Shown: positions 1 to 7,343, counted from the stretch's first letter. The stretch: 15,931 nucleotides of DNA from QYOJ01 sp043806735 (GCA_043806735.1 JAZDGR010000081.1:1-15931); one strand, 5' to 3'. Notes: a model not told the origin generated them from the sequence alone. Translations and numbers: made by a program.

Positions 1-89
1 ATATCGAAGGATTTGTTGCGGAGCTTCTTGATCAGCTCGATTCCTCCGAAACCGCCGCCAATGACAACAATTACGGGTTTGTCTTTCAT
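1..89 (-). CDS. NAD(P)/FAD-dependent oxidoreductase, type II NADH dehydrogenase-like (N-terminal fragment)
   Basis: Only the first 29 codons are inside the window; the rest lies beyond the left edge. The visible N-terminus begins MKDKPVIVVIGGGFGGIEL, a first beta strand followed by the dinucleotide-binding glycine motif GGGFGG. The GGGFGG followed by a short helix and 'LIKKLRNKSFD' is typical of type II NADH:quinone oxidoreductases, which are single-subunit, membrane-associated enzymes that pass electrons from NADH to quinone without pumping protons. Other FAD/NAD(P)-binding oxidoreductases share this start, so the exact subfamily is not settled. It follows the alcohol dehydrogenase gene by only 14 bases on the same strand and is probably co-transcribed with it. 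Confidence 0.75.
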   Translation of the reverse strand, partial: MKDKPVIVVIGGGFGGIELIKKLRNKSFD

Positions 90-103
90 AAAAGGTTTTT
101 GCA

Positions 104-1204
104 TTACGAAGGTAAACAAATGATGAGAACCTTGGCCCCCCGGATTTTCTGCTGTTTTAACTCGAGTAATGCGAGGTTGGCATCTTCCAGCGGATATAGT
201 TGCACTTCGGGTTTGATAGGGATTTCTGCTGCCAGTTTCAGGAACTCTCTTACATCAGAAGCGGTAACATTGGCCACGCTCTTGATCTCCTTCTCCATCC
301 AGAGATGATCCGGGTAATTGAGATGCATCAGGTACTCCTTGTCGATGTGTTCTTTCCGGATGGCATTGATCACCAGCCGCCCCCCGGGTTTGAGGTGTTT
401 CAATGCTTCCACCACAGGCTTCCACACCGGGGTGGTATCGATGATCGCATCCAGCTTCTCCGGCGGTGTATCGGTGGTGTCACCGGTCCAGGAGGCCCCA
501 AGTTCACGTGCGAATTCCCGCTCCTTCTCACTCCGGGCAAATACATATACGTTTACTTCCGGCCAGAAATGACGAGCCATTTTAAGGACCAGGTGATTGG
601 AGGCGCCGAAGCCGGTGAGCCCCAAGCGCAATTTGAGATTTCCGATATACGATTTACGATTGATGACTTCATCTGGTATCCGGGATCCGGGATCTATACC
701 GATAAGGCCGGTCAAACGGATAGACCGGTACCCGATCGCTCCGGCACACAACAGCGGAGCAGCCTCTTCGTCAGTGAAGACCTCCGGGATGGGAAAGGCA
801 TAATCTTCATGAATCTTCATGTATTCGGCATAGCCGCCAAACGCATCCCGGCCGGTGGCTTTAAAATCAGGACAAAGATTCTCATTCCCTGCAAGACAGT
901 ATTGACAGGTTCCACAGGCTGAATAGATCCAGGTTACCCCCACGCGGTCACCCGGGCGGTGTTTCGTAACACCCGGGCCCACAACTTCTATCCGGCCGAC
1001 AACCTGATGCCCTGGCACCATGGGGAATTGAGAGGGAGGAGTACGCCCTTCGATCTCATCCAGTTCGGTGTGGCAGACGCCACATACTTGGATCTTCAAC
1101 AATACTTCACCCGGGCCAGGTTCCGGAATTGGAATTTCGGCTAATGTCAGGGGTAGAGCTCCTTCCTGAATAGGGGCTGTACGATGGATAAGGAGTGCTT
1201 TCAG
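104..1204 (-). CDS. Zinc-dependent alcohol dehydrogenase family protein, with repeat-encoded insert and no canonical start codon
   Basis: Medium-chain zinc alcohol dehydrogenase, oxidising an alcohol to an aldehyde or ketone with NAD(P). Catalytic-zinc residues are seen in CGVCHTEL, GHQVVG and the later LCPDF region. The four-cysteine structural-zinc loop is CGTCQYCLAGNENLC. The sequence resembles the single-domain zinc-binding ADH family that carries 'AAPLLCAG' and a 'GFGAS' nucleotide-binding loop. The open frame continues upstream of the first usable TTG (1102) with family-like sequence (LKALLIHRTAPI...LTLAEIPIPEPGPGEV). The family start, normally MKAL, falls on CTG at 1202-1204, preceded by ATT, and no ATG or GTG exists before the in-frame upstream stop. 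I therefore give the homology-based start, about 366 residues. About 20 extra residues near 169-192 are encoded by a 7-base tandem array, between 'RLTGL' and 'RLGLTGFG'. Substrate unknown; the gene may be functional or decaying. Confidence 0.8.
   Translation of the reverse strand: MKALLIHRTAPIQEGALPLTLAEIPIPEPGPGEVLLKIQVCGVCHTELDEIEGRTPPSQFPMVPGHQVVGRIEVVGPGVTKHRPGDRVGVTWIYSACGTCQYCLAGNENLCPDFKATGRDAFGGYAEYMKIHEDYAFPIPEVFTDEEAAPLLCAGAIGYRSIRLTGLIGIDPGSRIPDEVINRKSYIGNLKLRLGLTGFGASNHLVLKMARHFWPEVNVYVFARSEKEREFARELGASWTGDTTDTPPEKLDAIIDTTPVWKPVVEALKHLKPGGRLVINAIRKEHIDKEYLMHLNYPDHLWMEKEIKSVANVTASDVREFLKLAAEIPIKPEVQLYPLEDANLALLELKQQKIRGAKVLIICLPS
631..698 (-). repeat. Degenerate 7-base tandem array inside the alcohol dehydrogenase gene
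   Basis: On the plus strand the array reads as successive 7-base units: atttgag, atttccg, atatacg, atttacg, attgatg, then five odd bases (acttc), then atctggt, atccggg, atccggg, atctata. Two sub-arrays with different unit sequence share the same phase. On the coding strand units have the form CGTAAAT or CCCGGAT. The array translates in frame to residues such as DPGSRIPDEV and NRKSYIGNLK, which close relatives should lack between TGL and RLGLTGFG. Part of the DPGSR may be native sequence. Confidence 0.75.
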
Positions 1205-1219
1205 AATAACCTGATTTAC

Positions 1220-1816
1220 CTATTTGCCAAATTGGTAGCTGATCCCTGCCTGGATGATACTGTTTGTGCCAACCCCAAATTCACCAAATCCCGCTAATGC
1301 TTTTCCAACCCTTACTCCAAACAGGGTCAGCTGACCGGCTGGTCTGATCTTCCTGTCTGTATAATCCTCTCCTTTCCAGGTAGTATGACCGAGGACCACA
1401 GAAATCCCGATCCCCACGCCACAGTACATGCGAATAATAGGTTTATTCAGGTAACAAAAGATAATCCGGGTGATTCCGGAGTAATTATTATCGATGACCT
1501 TATACGACTGGTTAGTGCTGTAATCTTTGCTTGTATGCCAGAAGTTCATATAACTCAAGAGAAAGCCAAGCGAAATCACCCGATTCAATTGACGATTGTA
1601 ACCCAGGAAAAAGGTTCCTATCGAATTTGGATCCGATTCCTGAGTTTCATTCACACCATTGTTGAATTTATAGTTGATGTTCCCCGTAAAATAGTAAATA
1701 GAGCCGGTTCCATAACCGCCGTAAAATTCATTCAAGCGTTCTAAAGCAGGATGAGGTTGTGCTGAAGCCATTAAGCCGCATACAAAAATAAAGAGCAGAT
1801 GAAGGGAGGTTTTCAT
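1220..1816 (-). CDS. Small outer-membrane beta-barrel protein (porin-like, unknown function)
   Basis: About 198 residues. The start is the second methionine of the open frame (ATG at 1816), because it begins a clean signal peptide, MKTSLHLLFIFVCGLMASAQ, ending at a plausible AxA-Q cleavage site; the longer frame adds eight polar residues. After the signal, alternating hydrophobic/aromatic segments such as GSIYYFTGNINYKF, SIGTFFLGYNRQL, ISLGFLLSYMNFW and GITRIIFCYLNK look like antiparallel beta strands of an eight-strand or similar barrel, ending in GISYQFGK. That pattern is common in Bacteroidota 'outer membrane beta-barrel' proteins of this size. No catalytic motif is seen, and it could equally be a structural or adhesion barrel. 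It is separated by 109 bases from the upstream gene and lies just ahead of the alcohol dehydrogenase. Confidence 0.7.
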   Translation of the reverse strand: MKTSLHLLFIFVCGLMASAQPHPALERLNEFYGGYGTGSIYYFTGNINYKFNNGVNETQESDPNSIGTFFLGYNRQLNRVISLGFLLSYMNFWHTSKDYSTNQSYKVIDNNYSGITRIIFCYLNKPIIRMYCGVGIGISVVLGHTTWKGEDYTDRKIRPAGQLTLFGVRVGKALAGFGEFGVGTNSIIQAGISYQFGK

Positions 1817-1828
1817 ATGTTTTTGTTT

Positions 1829-1836
1829 CAAATCTA
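1829..1836 (-). promoter_or_regulatory. Possible Bacteroidota -7 element before the beta-barrel gene
   Basis: The minus strand reads TAGATTTG, an exact match to TAnnTTTG, 12 bases before the chosen ATG. No TTTG -33 box sits at the usual 19-21 base spacing (the nearest is about 11 bases away), and the implied leader would be only a few bases long. The match may be chance. Confidence 0.2.
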
Positions 1837-1925
1837 CCACTTATTTACAAAACACTGAGCGAAAATCCCGAAAAAATTTGCTATGCATGTGTACACAACA
1901 ACCCTCGTTTGGGAAAGCATATTGC

Positions 1926-2780
1926 TCAGAGGATCACGAAAACCTTGGAGATACAGGTCTTAGAGGATGAAGTCCAAGCTTTGATCACGTAGGTTCCCGA
2001 GGACACCCGGCTCACATCCAGAGAGACCTCTTTCTCGAGGGGGCGGGCAGTTATGACCACACAACCAGTGATATCCAGAATGGTCAACTGGGAAATGGGA
2101 TAATCAGATTTCACCGTGATTTTTTCGCTGCACGGATTGGGGTAGGCACAGAGGCTGATGGAATTGCCCGGTTCGGGGATGGCCGTGTTGATCAGTTTCC
2201 CGGTAAAGATGATGTCGTCGATCTTGTTGATCCCTGATGCCGTAACCTGATCACCCAGCGAGTTGGTGTTACTGGTCATGATCCAGCGGATGAAAATAGA
2301 AGGCTGATTTTTACATTCCGCGGGCAGTTCGACGTTATTCAGTACACCGGAAGTCCAATCGTTCTGAACATTCAGCACGGTATTCGGAACATCGGTCCAG
2401 GTTCCTGTTACTCCAAGCCGGTATTGTACTTTCCAGTCACGCGGGCCGGGATTACTCCCTCCCGATTGTTGTTTTGAGCTTACGGCAAGATCCTCATAAT
2501 TGGTAGTTGTAATCTCCACCACCCAGCATTTCAGGTCAGCCCCGTCATTCCATCCAGTGGTCTGGGCCGCTTTGGTGGTGAACCCATTCTTCGAAAAATC
2601 AATAGCGCTGGTACCGCCCTCCGTACGGATGGCTTTGTTGAGATTGGCAGGAATTCCACCGTCAGCGATACTATCTGTGGGGTTCCCGGTAGGGAAGGTC
2701 CATTGGGCAATCAATACCTGGCTTTGCGATGCAGAAATGCACAGGAAGACGAAGCAAATAAAAGTAAAGATCTGTTTCAT
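1926..2780 (-). CDS. Secreted protein with type IX secretion C-terminal sorting domain
   Basis: 284 residues. The N-terminus MKQIFTFICFVFLCISASQSQ is a signal peptide. The last 80 or so residues (LCAYPNPCSEKITVKS... LTILDITGCVV...LDVSRVSSGTYVIKA...KVFVIL) match the type A T9SS sorting domain: the YPNP start, a 'V..D..G' strand, and the 'L.SGTYVIK' strand with a final basic/hydrophobic strand. Such proteins cross the outer membrane through the type IX system and are released or anchored to A-LPS. The middle (about 25-200) is a beta-rich region with WKVQYRLGVTGTW and IFIRWIMTSNTNSLGD, resembling carbohydrate- or surface-binding modules in other T9SS cargo; no catalytic residues can be assigned. 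It begins 18 bases after the TonB-receptor gene stop and probably shares its transcript, suggesting an extracellular partner for that uptake locus. Confidence 0.8.
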   Translation of the reverse strand: MKQIFTFICFVFLCISASQSQVLIAQWTFPTGNPTDSIADGGIPANLNKAIRTEGGTSAIDFSKNGFTTKAAQTTGWNDGADLKCWVVEITTTNYEDLAVSSKQQSGGSNPGPRDWKVQYRLGVTGTWTDVPNTVLNVQNDWTSGVLNNVELPAECKNQPSIFIRWIMTSNTNSLGDQVTASGINKIDDIIFTGKLINTAIPEPGNSISLCAYPNPCSEKITVKSDYPISQLTILDITGCVVITARPLEKEVSLDVSRVSSGTYVIKAWTSSSKTCISKVFVIL

Positions 2781-2798
2781 AGTACATTTTTTAAATGG

Positions 2799-5132
2799 TT
2801 ACTTCTTTTGGTTTACTAATTTGGAAAAACTATATGAAAGGCTGAGCATGATAAAGCGGCCCGGACTAAGCAACCCTTTGCTGTCAGTCCATTGCCTGTT
2901 CAGAAGATCCTGAACAATGAACGCCAGGTTCATCTGATGAAAAAAGGTATGGGAGACTTTTAAATCTAGGGTCCAGTAGCCGGGTGTTTGTGCCGTATTT
3001 TCGTCGTCGATCCATTGCTTCCCCACGTACCGGAATATCAGGGAAGCGCTGAGCCAGCGGGGAAGATAGATCAAACCGGCAAAAACCTGATTTTGCGGTA
3101 CTTCCATAAGAAATTTACCCGAGAGGTCTTTCCCGGTATGGCCGACAGGTTCGAATTTGGTGATCCGGGAATTATTATATGCATAATTCGTGGTCAGACT
3201 GAGGTTTTTGACCAGAGGGAAAGTCAGGCTGATCTCTCCTCCCAGGATCGTAACCCGGCTGATGTTTTCGCGTCGCAGGACGGGTTTCAGGTTATCACCC
3301 CCTGTGTAAACACTGTCCCCGGTAGCGACGAAATATTGAAAATTGCTCCCGAGGGAGAGGTATAGAGAAGGAAACAGGGTGATCAGACGGAAGAGGGTAA
3401 GATCACCACCTACTTCAAAATTATCGAGGGATTCCGGTTTCAATCCGGGATTGGCCAGTTTGAAGCCTTTGGTAATGTTCCCGTTTTTGCATAGATCGTC
3501 GAGAATGGGAGGACGAAATCCGTGAGCATAGGAGAAATACAGGCTTTGCCGGGGATTAAATGCATATTTCAGGCCCAGCTTTGGACTGATAGCGATCCAT
3601 GATTCATCACTGAAATCGGTGGGATAGTTTGTCATGAACTCCGTGAGAGCGGAGGGGTCTTCAATGGTGAAAGATCCGTCGGTAAACCACACAAAATCAA
3701 CGCGGAGTCCACCGAGAAGTACCAAACGCCCTTGCAATAAAATCAGCTCATATTCCGTGAACGGAGCAAAAAAAGACATCTTTCCCTTGTTCGTCAGGAT
3801 GTCACTCGATGTGTAGTAGATGTCAGAGGCATTGACGGAGCCCTGTTTCAGGTCCATGCCAAACGTCAAAGACTGATTGAATTTCAAGGGGGTGGTTAAG
3901 TTCACCCAGAGGCCGTAGTCCGCACGCTTGCTGTCTGTCTCATAGAGCGTGTACTTGCCACTCCGCCTGACGCTTTTCGTCTCGCTCTGACGAAGGTAAT
4001 TTTCAAGCTGGTAAAATCCGTTCACTACCAGACTCGATTTCCCCCACCGGTTCTGGGATCCAATTCGTACATAATGTGTCGGATACCTGTTGTATCCCCC
4101 TCTGGGTTCGTAAATTTTTGTTCCGTCTCCCCGGATGTCGTTGTAGTAATTGTACTCTAATTCCAGTTTGTTCTGAGCGTTAAATTGGTATCCCAGTCTT
4201 CCGGAGACAGTGCCCTCTTTAAGATAAAGTGGTACGTCCATGCTGTCGCGTGTAGCGTCCGGCTCCGGAATGTATCCGTCGCCCTGCCGGTAAAAACCGG
4301 AAACAGAATAATAAAATCCCCGGTGTTCTTTTACAAGATTACCACCGAGTTTCAGCAACCCGCTAAAAGTGTTGTAAGTGCCATACAATGCTTTCACCTC
4401 TCCGTAAAAAAGGGAAGTGGGCCGTTCTGTAATAATATTGATAACCCCGCTCATGGCATTGCTTCCATAGATGGCCGAAACGGGACCTTTCAACACTTCA
4501 ATCCGGTCTATGTTATCGGGCACAAGCCGGTTCCAGTTGATCCCCCCCCCGTCGGTTTTATTAAGTGGCACACCATCCATCAGGATCAACGTGCGATAGG
4601 AACCGTTCAACCCCCGCATGGTGATGCTGGAATTTTTCGAGAAGATTCCAAAGTCCCGGTCGATATTGATCCCCGGCAGGAACTGCAGGACTTCATCCGT
4701 GTTGTTAATGGGCAGTTCCATTACGACATCCGCAGGAATGGTCGCGATGCGGGCAGGAATTTCGGCAGGTTGCTGCGGGGTACGTGTTGCTGTTACAAAA
4801 ACCTCCTTCATCTCCTGGGTTTGAGGTTTCAGGCACAACTCCACATGCATGGAGTCCATCATCGGTTGGTAAAGGACCGTGTGGATGAGCGTTTCAAAGC
4901 CGACATAGGAGATCGAAAGCTTTATTTTTTTCTCCTGACCTAAAATGAGGAGGAAACCTCCTTTCTGGTCAGTGACCATCCCCGTTTCTGTTCCCACTAC
5001 CTGGATATTGGCGCCACGAAGGGGTGATGAGGGTGCACAATCGGTGATTACCCCGGTGCAAATGTGCTGGGAAAAGCACTGACCCGTCATCAAAATAAAC
5101 AAGACGATCAATCCAACCGAAGGTCTCGTCAT
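2799..5132 (-). CDS. TonB-dependent outer-membrane receptor with carboxypeptidase-regulatory-like domain
   Basis: 777 residues. After a signal peptide (MTRPSVGLIVLFILMTGQCFSQ) comes a carboxypeptidase D regulatory-like beta-sandwich, about 24-105 (GVITDCAPSSPLRGANIQVVGTETGMVTDQKGGF, SYVGFET), typical of Bacteroidota receptors. A segment EVFVTATRTPQQPAEIPA leads into the plug domain (about 115-240), with the hallmarks TMRGLNGSYRTLILMDGVPL, RIEVLKGPVSAIYGSNAMSGVINIIT. The rest is a 22-strand-type barrel with conserved 'PKLGLKYAFNPRQSLYFSYAHGFRPP' and 'NPGLKPESLDNFEVGGD' segments, closing with FIVQDLLNRQW and a terminal beta strand. It imports a ligand across the outer membrane using TonB-ExbBD energy. 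Size and plug resemble vitamin B12, iron-chelate and metal receptors rather than the ~1000-residue SusC family, and no SusD partner is present. The substrate cannot be told from sequence. The upstream lipoprotein gene ends 6 bases before the start. Confidence 0.93.
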   Translation of the reverse strand: MTRPSVGLIVLFILMTGQCFSQHICTGVITDCAPSSPLRGANIQVVGTETGMVTDQKGGFLLILGQEKKIKLSISYVGFETLIHTVLYQPMMDSMHVELCLKPQTQEMKEVFVTATRTPQQPAEIPARIATIPADVVMELPINNTDEVLQFLPGINIDRDFGIFSKNSSITMRGLNGSYRTLILMDGVPLNKTDGGGINWNRLVPDNIDRIEVLKGPVSAIYGSNAMSGVINIITERPTSLFYGEVKALYGTYNTFSGLLKLGGNLVKEHRGFYYSVSGFYRQGDGYIPEPDATRDSMDVPLYLKEGTVSGRLGYQFNAQNKLELEYNYYNDIRGDGTKIYEPRGGYNRYPTHYVRIGSQNRWGKSSLVVNGFYQLENYLRQSETKSVRRSGKYTLYETDSKRADYGLWVNLTTPLKFNQSLTFGMDLKQGSVNASDIYYTSSDILTNKGKMSFFAPFTEYELILLQGRLVLLGGLRVDFVWFTDGSFTIEDPSALTEFMTNYPTDFSDESWIAISPKLGLKYAFNPRQSLYFSYAHGFRPPILDDLCKNGNITKGFKLANPGLKPESLDNFEVGGDLTLFRLITLFPSLYLSLGSNFQYFVATGDSVYTGGDNLKPVLRRENISRVTILGGEISLTFPLVKNLSLTTNYAYNNSRITKFEPVGHTGKDLSGKFLMEVPQNQVFAGLIYLPRWLSASLIFRYVGKQWIDDENTAQTPGYWTLDLKVSHTFFHQMNLAFIVQDLLNRQWTDSKGLLSPGRFIMLSLSYSFSKLVNQKK

Positions 5133-5138
5133 TTCCTG

Positions 5139-6050
5139 CTATTTTTGAATTTTGACAGACATTCTGATATACCCGGTGTCAGAATCAGTTATTTCCATTA
5201 CTTTGATCAATCCTATTTTCCCTGAAGGCGCTTTAAATGAAATGATCATTCCGGGTGTGACGAACTTGACTTTTCGTTTCAGGTTGACTGGTTCATAAGC
5301 AGCCAGTATCAGACTGTCAGTTTGTGCCAGATCAAAATCTGTCGAAGTGAGGGATGTTGTATCATAACGGGTCTCGTTTTTTTGGGTCCAGTTTGCAAGT
5401 CCGGTAGGCCCGGTAAAGATCGCCGGTGCATCAGATTCGTTGGGAGAAGATAGTGTCGCGTTATAAATATCATAGTAATAAAGGATATCTATGGAATCCT
5501 GATGCTCAAATGCTTCGTCCTGAAAATAGCTCTTCCCGTTCGAAAGGGAGAAGAAACTCCCGGCTGAGGAGCTATTTTGTGCCCCAAGCAACACTTCAGG
5601 GAAAGAAGTGATCTCTCCGAAGTGGGAGGAATCTGATTTCCGGAGAATAAGCCGGATGTTTGTCAGGTTTCGGTTCCTGTCCATTACCAGATATGTCCAG
5701 GTCTCCAGTGCACTTGCGGTTTTGATAATGGATTGCTCGTAACGAAGTACAGGATGATTTAATCCGCTGTCGAGAAAAGTCTGAGATTCACCGTTATTCC
5801 ATCCGATATGGAACCACGTAATATTGGCTCCGTCTCCGGAAGCCTCAATCCCCACCCTGATGTGCTGTCCGACCGGGATTACCGTATCATGGAAAACGAA
5901 ACCCGAGTCCGTCATGAACCATATTTCCGGCACACTAGGTGCTTGCGGATCTTTTTGACACGTTGACAAAATCAACGGAAAAAGAATCACACCGAGCGAT
6001 ATGTTTTTTTTAACATATCGATTAAACAAATATTTTCTGATGAAATCCAT
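5139..6050 (-). CDS. Putative lipoprotein partner of the TonB-dependent receptor
   Basis: 303 residues; family not recognised. The N-terminus MDFIRKYLFNRYVKKN is basic, followed by a hydrophobic stretch (ISLGVILFPLIL) ending in a relaxed lipobox, LSTC, with lipidated Cys31. The next residues, QKDP, place K and D right after the cysteine, vaguely like surface-export signals described in some Bacteroidota. Mature residues 40-150 look like a beta-sandwich repeat (PVGQHIRVGIEASGDGANITWFHIGWNN). The second half has GSFFSLSNGKSYFQDEAFEHQDSIDILYYYDIYNATL, then a small beta domain ending GLIKVMEITDSDTGYIRMSVKIQK. Placed 4 bases after the membrane protein and 6 bases before the receptor, it probably captures substrate at the cell surface or in the periplasm, as HmuY-type lipoproteins do for their receptors, though no HmuY sequence match is claimed. 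Confidence 0.7.
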   Translation of the reverse strand: MDFIRKYLFNRYVKKNISLGVILFPLILSTCQKDPQAPSVPEIWFMTDSGFVFHDTVIPVGQHIRVGIEASGDGANITWFHIGWNNGESQTFLDSGLNHPVLRYEQSIIKTASALETWTYLVMDRNRNLTNIRLILRKSDSSHFGEITSFPEVLLGAQNSSSAGSFFSLSNGKSYFQDEAFEHQDSIDILYYYDIYNATLSSPNESDAPAIFTGPTGLANWTQKNETRYDTTSLTSTDFDLAQTDSLILAAYEPVNLKRKVKFVTPGMIISFKAPSGKIGLIKVMEITDSDTGYIRMSVKIQK

Positions 6051-6054
6051 GGGA

Positions 6055-6630
6055 TTATTTAGGGATGAAACGGGATGAGATTTTCAAAATGCAGGCTCCC
6101 AGCAGTCCTCCGGCAAGTCCGAAAAACAAATGGGTCAGTACCGGCCAGGCAATGCCATACCTGAACGATGTGAATTGGAGTCCGGTGAACAGGGTGATCA
6201 CTAGCCGGATGAGAGGGATACACATCCATGCGATGGCGCAGACGAGGGCCATAGACAAAATATATGGGAGTGCTTTCCCGAACGCGAAACTGGAACTATC
6301 CAGGATCATCCCGATGAGGATATATACCAGCGGCATCAGTGGCTCGTGAAATCCAAGCCAGGAGGTTGCAAGCAGTGCCGCGGAACCTGAACAAATTAGG
6401 GTGCCGGCGTAAGGGAACCGGGAGATTCCCCGGCCGATAACGAGGATAGCAAGAAACAGGATTCCTTGTCTTCCGGGGAGTTGCATCGGGATCCGCAGCT
6501 TGGCATGAATTGCGATCGCCAGCATTCCAATGCCAAACAGAAACAGGACTTCAGCCAGGGTTCCAGCGAGTTTATTCGGAAATATGCTTGATATACTCTT
6601 TGGAAGCGGACTGGTATTCATAATTTTCAT
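6055..6630 (-). CDS. Integral membrane protein, six predicted helices (ECF S-component-like topology, unproven)
   Basis: 191 residues from the ATG at 6630, chosen because it follows a GAGGGG purine run; an ATG at 6621 is also possible. Hydrophobic segments lie near residues 22-42 (AEVLFLFGIGMLAIAIHA), 54-70, 76-95, 98-115, 122-148 and 166-187. Total length, helix number and an early K-x-R-I-P segment after helix 1 (AKLRIPMQLPG) recall substrate-binding S components of energy-coupling-factor transporters, but I cannot assign a family. The gene begins inside the 3' end of the upstream DDTD gene in another frame (59-base overlap), which points to translational coupling, and is followed after 4 bases by the lipoprotein gene. 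The context suggests the inner-membrane step of the same uptake pathway. Confidence 0.65.
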   Translation of the reverse strand: MKIMNTSPLPKSISSIFPNKLAGTLAEVLFLFGIGMLAIAIHAKLRIPMQLPGRQGILFLAILVIGRGISRFPYAGTLICSGSAALLATSWLGFHEPLMPLVYILIGMILDSSSFAFGKALPYILSMALVCAIAWMCIPLIRLVITLFTGLQFTSFRYGIAWPVLTHLFFGLAGGLLGACILKISSRFIPK

Positions 6631-7315
6631 TCCCCTCGGTTTTTTTTGCAAATAAAACGATTTTTTTATTTCTGACAACCGGCCGGCACCATTCCGTGAT
6701 CTTCACGGTGGCTTCCGGGTGGAGAAGCTTTCCGTTCAGGTCGACAACCTGATCCACAGGCACCAGCTCTTTGTATTTCCTTGCCGAAAAGATTCCCTGG
6801 ACCTCCCGGAGCCGTTCCAGCCACAATAAGCGGCCGTCATTTCCTTCGAAACGAAGTCCGACCGCTGCAAGTGCGCCGATGATCCCGATTTTTTCGCCGG
6901 TCAGTCCGGCCAGGAAAAAATGAAATTTCCGGGCTAACTTTCGTGTTTCGGTGGTCGTGAGGATCTCATGCTTTGCCCGCTTCCCAAAATCCACCATAGG
7001 GTCCGTTATATTTTCCTCCAGGACGATACACAAACCAGCATCGGAACCTACCGCCGCATGCTCCAGAATAAAATCCGAGCATGTATCCTGGATCCTGTAT
7101 TCATTTCCTATGATCTCGCCTACGATACATGCCGAAGAATTATGGGAGGTATAGGGAATTTGCGGATCTAGCAACAATTGATGACGGGAGATGCAGTTAA
7201 CATTTACGAGACCTGATTCTTTCAACGATTGAGCAAGCGTTCGTGCTACGAATCCGGTCCCACGACTTTCGGAATTATCTGTGTCATCAACGCCGATGTA
7301 GATAAGCGAGTTCAT
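6572..7315 (-). CDS. TiaS-like 'DDTD' protein, short form lacking OB and zinc-ribbon domains
   Basis: 247 residues from ATG 7315 (MNSLIYIGVDDTDNSES); a 21-residue upstream extension to 7378 is unlikely because it runs into the preceding gene. The N-terminal motif GVDDTDNSESRGTGFVAR matches the opening of archaeal tRNA(Ile2) agmatinylcytidine synthetase (TiaS). A later IPYTSHNSSACI lines up with the second conserved loop, and GIIGALAAVGLRFEGNDG with the ferredoxin-like domain. TiaS uses ATP to activate C34 of tRNA-Ile and attach agmatine. This protein stops after these two domains and lacks the OB fold and zinc ribbon that bind tRNA, so a tRNA role is doubtful; bacteria normally use TilS. It probably retains an ATP-dependent phosphoryl-transfer domain acting on another substrate. 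The gene overlaps the start of the membrane-protein gene and heads the receptor run, hinting that it processes the imported molecule. Confidence 0.7.
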   Translation of the reverse strand: MNSLIYIGVDDTDNSESRGTGFVARTLAQSLKESGLVNVNCISRHQLLLDPQIPYTSHNSSACIVGEIIGNEYRIQDTCSDFILEHAAVGSDAGLCIVLEENITDPMVDFGKRAKHEILTTTETRKLARKFHFFLAGLTGEKIGIIGALAAVGLRFEGNDGRLLWLERLREVQGIFSARKYKELVPVDQVVDLNGKLLHPEATVKITEWCRPVVRNKKIVLFAKKTEGNENYEYQSASKEYIKHISE

Positions 7316-7331
7316 TGTGAAAAAATTAATA

Positions 7332-7339
7332 CAAAAATA
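7332..7339 (-). promoter_or_regulatory. Possible -7 promoter element before the DDTD-receptor gene run
   Basis: The minus strand reads TATTTTTG, an exact TAnnTTTG match, in an AT-rich 28-base gap, 16 bases before the ATG at 7315. A -33 TTTG is not at standard spacing; the nearest lies about 27 bases upstream, inside the preceding coding end. If real it would give the five-gene run its own transcription start. Confidence 0.3.
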
Positions 7340-7343
7340 TGAA

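Noticed and set aside
200..922. 240-codon plus-strand open frame across the alcohol dehydrogenase
   Set aside because: Antisense shadow: no start signal, no recognisable domain, and the minus strand encodes clear zinc and nucleotide-binding motifs.
1855..1929. Inverted repeat CTGAGC...GCTCAG as a small mobile element or terminator
   Set aside because: Only 6 perfect bases about 63 apart, one arm overlapping a stop codon; no T-run or target duplication.
4185..4943. 252-codon plus-strand open frame inside the TonB-dependent receptor
   Set aside because: Shadow of the receptor plug-coding region; its translation shows no family features.
5139..6050. HmuY-type haem-binding lipoprotein
   Set aside because: The position next to a receptor fits, but I see no HmuY sequence signature, so the ligand is left open.
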